DNA from: Azoarcus sp.
Lineage (GTDB): Bacteria; Pseudomonadota; Gammaproteobacteria; Burkholderiales; Rhodocyclaceae
DNA: 10,262 bases
Direction: 5' to 3'
NCBI GenBank assembly: GCA_031268685.1
Contig: JAIRWW010000101.1
Span: forward strand, 1 to 10,262
Below the pieces are notes generated by a model. That model did no database searches, was not told the origin of the DNA, and saw nothing but the letters and a program-made list of their open reading frames with translations. The translations under genes and the position numbers were made by a program. Shown here one piece after another: positions 6,976-10,262 of the stretch. The first letter of the stretch is position 1, and every line of letters begins with the position of its first letter.

Positions 6976-8854
6976 CTCACGCGGCGCGCTGCGCATCCTC
7001 GCAGCGGGTATAGCGCTATCGCTGATGACCGCCTGCTCCCCGCTCATGACGCGCGAAGAAACCTACGACCGGATGAAAAACAGCCTGAACGCGCAAAAGC
7101 CGGTGCTGAAATCCGATGCCCAGGCCGTCGATGCCTCGCTGCCGCCCCTGGCGCGCATCCCCACCAAAAAGCCCCCCTCACCGCCCCAAGCGCCGGAGCC
7201 GCGTTTCGACCTCTCGGTGCGGGACGCAACGGCGGGACAAGTTTTCATGGCCATCGTCAACGACTCCCGCTACAGCATGGTGCTGCCGCCGGACTTGAGC
7301 GGCACAATCACCGTCAACCTGAAAAACGTCACCGTACAGGAAGCCCTGGAGTTGATCCGCGACATCTACGGCTACAACTTCCGGATAAATGGCACGCGCA
7401 TCCTGGTCTCCACCAACACGCCGCAGACGCGCATCTTCCAGGTGAGCTACCTCGCGGCGCGGCGCGGCGGCACTTCCTCGACGCAGGTAATCTCGTCCAG
7501 CATGCCGACCTCCGGCAGTTCGGGCGGCAGCGCGAGCAGCAATTCAAGCGGCAGCGGCTCATCCTCAAACGGCACGAACGCGGTCATCAACACCAGCGTT
7601 TTCACCGGGCAGGCATCGGACTTCTGGCTGGATCTGGGCGTCGGCATCGCCTCGATACTCGATTGCGAATACAAAATCGACAACCCATCCAACTCCGCGG
7701 GCGGCGGAAGCACCGTCGACATGAGCACGCAGCGTTTCTCCCTGACCCGCTGTCCGGACAGCCGCCGCCTCGTAATGAACCAGCAATCCGGCGTAATCAT
7801 GGTCAGGGCGCTGCCTGTCGAATTGCGCGAAATCTCCGACCTCCTGAAAGCGCTGCAAGGCGGCGTCGAACGGCAAGTAATGCTGGAAGCCAAACTGATC
7901 GAAGTCGAACTGAACGACGGCTTCCAGTCCGGCATCAACTGGACGGCCTTCGACAAATGGGGGCGGCAAGTCGGCGGCGTCAACGCATCTACCGACACCA
8001 TGACGCACCTGTCCGACCTGCGGAGCGGTCCGGGCAGTTGGCCCCCCGACGGTACGGCGTCGCAACGCACAATGACCGGCGCCGGCGGCGTGCTGAACAC
8101 CATGAAGAGCGCCAGCGGCCTGCTGATGTCGGCGCAAGGTGCGCTCAGGATCGGCAGCTTCTCGATGATCATCGACTTCCTGAAAACCCAGGGCAGCGTC
8201 TACGTCATGTCCAGCCCCCGGATCGCCACGCTGAACAACCAGAAAGCGGTATTGAAAGTCGGCGTAGACGATTATTTCGTCACCGAAATCACCAACGACA
8301 GCAACACCACCAACTACGGCTCCGGCACAACCAACAACATGCCGAGCATCAAAGTTTCGCCCTTCTTCTCCGGCATTGCACTGGATGTGACGCCGCAGAT
8401 CGGCGACAGCGGCATGATTACCCTGCACATCCGTCCAGCGGTCACGGACGTCGCCACCCGCGAGCTGAAAGTCAACCTGGGCGAACAAGTTGGCGAATAC
8501 ACCCTGCCCCTGGCCTCGTCGAAGGTCAAGGAAACGGACAGCATCGTCCGCGTGCGGGATGGCTACATCGTGGCCATCGGCGGCCTCATGTCGCAAGCGC
8601 AAAGCGACGAAGAAGACCGGGTACCCGGACTCGGGGACATCCCCATCCTGGGCAAGCTGTTCAAAAACACCCGGCGCGCCCTGAAAAAACGCGAAATGGT
8701 AGTGCTCATCAAGCCCACAGTCATCACCGACGAAAACGACTGGCAGAGCGATCTGGACGCAACGCAAGAGCGGCTCCAGGAATTCGACCCGCGCGCCTAC
8801 CCGAGCGGCTTCCTGAACGGCCCCAGCCGCGGCGCGAAAAAAGAGAAACAATAA
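6956..8854 (+). CDS. mshL: MshL, outer-membrane secretin lipoprotein
   Basis: A 632-residue secretin. The N-terminal signal ends in a lipobox-like LMTAC with the lipidated Cys at residue 27. A Pro-rich linker (about 60-82) leads to an STN/N0-type domain at about 83-150 (FDLSVRDATAGQVFMAIV, then GTITVNLKNVTVQEALELI). A Ser/Gly/Asn-rich low-complexity linker spans about 171-207. An N1-type repeat follows near 270-300 (LVMNQQSGVIMVRALP), then the secretin barrel from about 305 (VMLEAKLIEVELNDGFQSGINW). The barrel ends with the signature VPGLGDIPILGKLF at 556-569 and KKREMVVLIKPTVI. It forms the multimeric outer-membrane pore for the pilus. It is the last pilus gene in the window; mshM/N/E/G do not follow. 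Confidence 0.93.
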   Translation: MKHRETDSRGALRILAAGIALSLMTACSPLMTREETYDRMKNSLNAQKPVLKSDAQAVDASLPPLARIPTKKPPSPPQAPEPRFDLSVRDATAGQVFMAIVNDSRYSMVLPPDLSGTITVNLKNVTVQEALELIRDIYGYNFRINGTRILVSTNTPQTRIFQVSYLAARRGGTSSTQVISSSMPTSGSSGGSASSNSSGSGSSSNGTNAVINTSVFTGQASDFWLDLGVGIASILDCEYKIDNPSNSAGGGSTVDMSTQRFSLTRCPDSRRLVMNQQSGVIMVRALPVELREISDLLKALQGGVERQVMLEAKLIEVELNDGFQSGINWTAFDKWGRQVGGVNASTDTMTHLSDLRSGPGSWPPDGTASQRTMTGAGGVLNTMKSASGLLMSAQGALRIGSFSMIIDFLKTQGSVYVMSSPRIATLNNQKAVLKVGVDDYFVTEITNDSNTTNYGSGTTNNMPSIKVSPFFSGIALDVTPQIGDSGMITLHIRPAVTDVATRELKVNLGEQVGEYTLPLASSKVKETDSIVRVRDGYIVAIGGLMSQAQSDEEDRVPGLGDIPILGKLFKNTRRALKKREMVVLIKPTVITDENDWQSDLDATQERLQEFDPRAYPSGFLNGPSRGAKKEKQ

Positions 8855-8872
8855 AACGCAGCCGCATTCCCC

Positions 8873-8903
8873 GCCCGCGCAGGCGCATAGCGCCTGCGCG
8901 GGC
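8873..8903. repeat. stable 14-bp hairpin just after mshL
   Basis: GCCCGCGCAGGCGC (8873-8886) and its exact reverse complement (8890-8903) flank the loop ATA, starting 18 bases after the mshL stop. The stem is nearly all G-C. No T-run follows, so it is not a standard intrinsic terminator. It may still stop or pause polymerase, or protect the mshL 3' end. The right arm is part of the 28-nt repeat that recurs at 9866-9894. Confidence 0.85.
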
Positions 8904-8919
8904 AATTCATGCGCAAACA
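8892..8919 (+). repeat. 28-nt dispersed repeat, copy 1
   Basis: This copy starts GCCTGCGCGGGCAATT and ends CATGCGCAAACA. It matches the copy at 9866-9894 except for one T missing after the AATT. It sits at the left edge of the accessory region. Confidence 0.85.
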
Positions 8920-8957
8920 CGAGATGTAAAAGTTTTCGCAGCGGGGCACTACCGCCA

Positions 8958-9122
8958 GTGGCTCTTGCAGCTTGGAGAACATGGAACTTGAAGTCAGCAA
9001 AAGCGGCATGGGAAGGTGCTCAGCAACAATGGAAGGAAGCACAGTGCGAAAGTTTTGGTGATACGAGACGGAAAAATCTTTGGGGGATAATGCTTGGAGA
9101 GACTAACTATGGTGATTCCTGA
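8958..9122 (+). CDS. possible small ORF or gene remnant coupled to the next ORF
   Basis: This frame has no ATG. GTG 8958 gives 54 residues and TTG 8988 gives 44. The residues look protein-like: SAKAAWEGAQQQWKEAQCES, then NLWGIMLGETNYGDS at the end. The stop TGA at 9120-9122 overlaps the next ATG as TGATG, the arrangement of coupled genes. Against it: the other two frames also read plausibly for stretches, and there is no clear start. It is hydrophilic and not recognised. It may be the 3' end of a gene whose front was lost when this region was rearranged. Confidence 0.3.
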   Translation: MALAAWRTWNLKSAKAAWEGAQQQWKEAQCESFGDTRRKNLWGIMLGETNYGDS

Positions 9123-9289
9123 TGGAAATGACTGAGCTTATCATTGCTGTTATCAGCACGTTAATTGCGTTTACTATTATTGTTTATGCAACTTTTCTAT
9201 TGATAAAGCGTCTACATAACGGCAAAAATAAATTTTATAGTATCAAAGAATGGTTTAAGCACATTTTAGAGGCACTGTGGGGGATTTGA
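9122..9289 (+). CDS. 55-residue single-pass membrane protein, unknown
   Basis: ATG at 9122 opens a 55-codon frame ending with TGA at 9287-9289. The product has a strong hydrophobic helix at about residues 6-28 (LIIAVISTLIAFTIIVYATF), then KR and a basic, aromatic tail (NGKNKFYSIKEWFKH, ending LWGI). Positive charges after the helix predict N-out/C-in topology. The DNA is visibly A+T-rich compared with the pilus genes, which points to a foreign origin. The start overlaps an upstream stop (TGATG). An overlapping nine-base-spaced alternative, ATG 9109 with GGAGA at 9096-9100, yields only eight codons and could act as a leader. A type I toxin, a phage-type small membrane protein or an immunity-like protein are possible; none is established. 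Confidence 0.5.
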   Translation: MEMTELIIAVISTLIAFTIIVYATFLLIKRLHNGKNKFYSIKEWFKHILEALWGI

Positions 9290-9293
9290 TAAG

Positions 9294-9422
9294 ATGCGCT
9301 TCAGAAAGCCTCAAGCTAAAAGCTTATTCATAAATAGCCGTTACTTTGTTGAGTGTAATCACGCCGCGGCAAGCTTGAGCCAAGCCCGGAATGAAAGGTC
9401 TATTTTTTCTTCCGGGGAATAA
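9294..9422 (+). CDS. possible 42-residue ORF, unknown
   Basis: ATG at 9294, four bases after the previous stop, opens 42 codons to TAA at 9420-9422. The start is basic (MRFRKPQAK) and no family is recognised. The ribosome binding site is poor (GGGGG about 10 bases upstream). The frame is crossed by inverted repeats, so this may be non-coding or mobile-element end sequence rather than a gene. Confidence 0.18.
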   Translation: MRFRKPQAKSLFINSRYFVECNHAAASLSQARNERSIFSSGE

Positions 9423-9426
9423 GCTT
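9310..9426. repeat. cluster of interleaved inverted repeats
   Basis: Three perfect inverted pairs interleave here: CTCAAGCT (9310-9317) with AGCTTGAG (9372-9379), AAGCTTATTC (9320-9329) with GAATAAGCTT (9417-9426), and CCCGGAA (9385-9391) with TTCCGGG (9410-9416). Several share the AAGCTT core. The 10-bp pair could mark the ends of a small, non-autonomous element of about 107 bp (9320-9426), but no target duplication was recognised. Confidence 0.5.
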
Positions 9427-9436
9427 GCAGAACCTG

Positions 9437-9465
9437 TTCGTGATCCCTTCAAGGGCTATCACGAA
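9437..9465. repeat. near-perfect palindrome, possible REP-like element or terminator
   Basis: TTCGTGAT (9437-9444) pairs with ATCACGAA (9458-9465). Inside, CCCT pairs with AGGG, leaving a small loop and a two-base bulge (CT). In RNA the stem can extend by G-U pairs. The downstream sequence TGCATTTATTTATC is T-rich but interrupted. The form recalls extragenic palindromes of the GTTCGTG...CACGAAC kind common in proteobacteria, or a weak terminator for the small ORFs before it. Confidence 0.5.
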
Positions 9466-9507
9466 TGCATTTATTTATCATAATTGTTCTGAACCGACTG
9501 GGCACAT

Positions 9508-9750
9508 GTCAAAGAAACCCGGCTGAGACAGTTCCTGCGACTGAAAAACGGCATACCTTCTCCCGACACGTTTGCACGCGTCTTCCGGCTGCTCGATCCA
9601 AAAGCGTTCGAGTCCGCTTTTCGAGCCTGGGTTGGCCAGACGCTGCCTGCGTTCAAACAGCTTGCCATAGACGGCAAGAGTCTGCGGGGATCGGTCGATG
9701 CCGGCAGGGCAATCGCACGAACACAGCTTGCCGCTACACATCCATGCTGA
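9508..9750 (+). pseudogene. ISAs1-family (H-repeat-type) transposase remnant, N-terminal fragment
   Basis: Reading from 9508 without a start codon, the frame gives KNGIPSPDTFARVFRLLDP, then FRAWVG and QLAIDGKSLRGS. These are hallmark segments of ISAs1/H-repeat-associated transposases (NGIPSHDTF, RVFxLLDP, AIDGKTLRGS). The Asp of IDGK is the first residue of the DDE triad. The front of the protein is missing: a stop lies in frame at 9490-9492. Family identity fades after about 9720 and the frame stops at 9748-9750, so the remaining catalytic residues are lost. The element is dead and cannot transpose on its own. It abuts a second remnant on the opposite strand. Confidence 0.82.
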
Positions 9751-9894
9751 ACAAGTGTGCGCGATAGAGATCGGATTTGCTGCGATGAGTCGGCGCACCT
9801 TGATGCCGCCTTTGCGCGGGATGGGATCGAGACGAATGAGATTGACCGTCATGTGCTTGAGCAGAGCCTGCGCGGGCAATTTCATGCGCAAACA
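9734..9894 (-). pseudogene. C-terminal remnant of a second transposase
   Basis: On the minus strand, from about 9885 downward, the frame reads KLPAQALLKHMTVNLIRLDP, then KGGIKVRRLIAA. After a frameshift at about 9770-9785 another frame continues SKSDLYRAHLFSMDV and stops at TAG (9734-9736). Joined, these look like the end of a DDE transposase: the NLIRLD...KGGIKVRRL...YRAxL pattern of IS4-type proteins, from memory and without a search. Only the last 50 or so residues remain, and they are frameshifted. The remnant lies tail-to-tail with the ISAs1 fragment. The family assignment is tentative. Confidence 0.5.
9866..9894 (+). repeat. dispersed repeat, copy 2 (29 nt)
   Basis: This is the second copy of the sequence at 8892-8919, with one extra T. 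Here it lies at the start of the minus-strand transposase remnant (codons for the CLRMKLPAQAL region). Copy 1 may therefore be a smaller scrap of the same element. Confidence 0.85.
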
Positions 9895-10148
9895 TATTAC
9901 TTTCGGGCCTTCCCCCTGGCGATGCGGGGATGAATTTTGCATGGTCTGCTACCTCATTGCGATCATGGGTCCATCGGTCATAGTGTGACATTTGTCGCGG
10001 CATCGTCTATCATCCGTTCTGTCATTTTCAATTTGTATTCCTGCCGAGAGCATTTTTTAGAAGCCTTTAGGCATTTTTAGCGAGGCGCTGAGCCGGAAAG
10101 CCGAAGCCTGACGACCTCCCCGGCCCCGACTGCGAACATATTCCATCC
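9895..10148. other. intergenic region before vgrG
   Basis: About 250 bases without a supported gene. It holds the sigma70-like promoter described separately and a near-duplicate GCATTTTTTAG (10050-10060) / GCATTTTTAG (10071-10080) in the presumed vgrG leader, spaced by about one helical turn of sequence. No tRNA, riboswitch or clear terminator was recognised. Confidence 0.6.
9985..10013 (+). promoter_or_regulatory. sigma70-like promoter upstream of vgrG
   Basis: GTGACA (9985-9990, five of six to TTGACA) and TATCAT (10008-10013, five of six to TATAAT) are separated by exactly 17 bases. Transcription would start near 10020 and leave an untranslated leader of about 130 bases before vgrG. Plausible by sequence only. 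Confidence 0.45.
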
Positions 10149-10262
10149 ATGAACCGAGTCCTGACCGCACACAGCTCCCTGGGCGAAATCTGGTGGGCGA
10201 CAAAGCTGAAAGGCGCCGAGGCGCTCTCCGATTTGTACTGCTTTCGTCTTGGACTCAAGTCC
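10149..10262 (+). CDS. vgrG: VgrG (TssI) type VI secretion spike protein, 5' end only
   Basis: ATG at 10149 opens 38 codons that run off the right edge. The start NRVLTAHSSLG, followed by LKGAEALSDLYCFRLGLKS, matches the N-terminal pattern of VgrG proteins (LTAHSPLG...L.G.EALS.LY.F.L.L.S), which begins the gp27-like domain. VgrG trimers form the puncturing tip of the type VI secretion tube and carry effectors. The frame is also open from 10092, but the ATG fits the usual start. The ribosome binding site is weak. Whether the gene is complete, or carries an effector extension, cannot be seen. Confidence 0.8.
   Translation, partial: MNRVLTAHSSLGEIWWATKLKGAEALSDLYCFRLGLKS

Noticed and set aside
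8873..8903. Standard intrinsic terminator of the pilus operon
   Set aside because: The stem is strong but is followed by AATTCATGCG rather than a T-run.
7565..8920. A 451-codon minus-strand open frame opposite mshL
   Set aside because: It mirrors the G+C-rich secretin gene, is rich in Ala/Gly/Arg/His/Val without domain pattern, and mshL on + is unambiguous.
7663..8991. A 442-codon + frame overlapping mshL and running past its stop
   Set aside because: Arg/Pro/His-rich composition typical of an off-frame shadow; no recognisable motif. Its tail past 8854 overlaps the hairpin and was considered as a gene remnant but could not be supported.
9020..9084. Alternative frame reading HSAKVLVIRDGKIFGG as a protein end
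   Set aside because: It looks protein-like but has a stop a short way upstream and no start; the competing frame ending at 9122 has the TGATG link to the next ORF, so it was preferred, weakly.
9465..9767. A 100-codon + frame starting at 9465
   Set aside because: It is the +/- one shadow of the ISAs1 transposase remnant, whose motifs are in another frame.
9984..9998. CRP-like site from TGTGACATTTGTCG
   Set aside because: Only the left half-site matches; the right half does not give TCACA at the proper spacing.

Overview
The window is G+C-rich proteobacterial DNA, most likely from a betaproteobacterium. This rests on codon use, a mannose-sensitive-haemagglutinin (MSHA)-type pilus locus and the start of a type VI secretion vgrG gene. 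The genus cannot be read from the sequence. Every convincing complete gene lies on the + strand.

Positions 1-8854 hold a compact type IV (MSHA-like) pilus locus. First comes a module of pilin-like and surface proteins: the 3' part of an mshQ-like gene (DUF6701), then mshC-, mshD-, mshO- and mshP-like genes. These are linked by TGATG/ATGA stop-start overlaps. A 174-base gap (4103-4276) follows. It holds a perfect 13-bp tandem duplication, a possible 15-codon leader peptide with a good Shine-Dalgarno, and nested inverted repeats. The second module is the trans-envelope machine: mshI (PilM-like), a PilN-like gene (mshI2), mshJ (PilO-like), mshK (PilP-like) and mshL (outer-membrane secretin), again nearly all overlapping. 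Together they would make a cytoplasmic ring protein, an inner-membrane alignment complex, a periplasmic connector and an outer-membrane pore, through which a pilus of major and minor pilins passes. The major pilin, the ATPases and the platform protein are not in the window. In the Vibrio/Shewanella order the ATPase and platform genes follow mshL; here they do not.

Positions 8855-9900 are a patchwork of accessory DNA. In order it holds a very stable 14-bp hairpin right after mshL, two small overlapping ORFs (the second an A+T-rich 55-residue single-pass membrane protein), several inverted repeats, an N-terminal fragment of an ISAs1/H-repeat-type transposase on +, and an abutting C-terminal fragment of another transposase on -. 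A 28/29-nt repeat occurs at both edges of the patchwork, about 1 kb apart.

After a reasonable sigma70-like promoter (9985-10013), a vgrG/tssI gene starts at 10149 and runs off the right edge. An H-repeat-type remnant next to vgrG recalls the Rhs/VgrG/H-repeat association known in E. coli. It suggests that a mobile Rhs/T6SS-type region sits directly beside the pilus locus.
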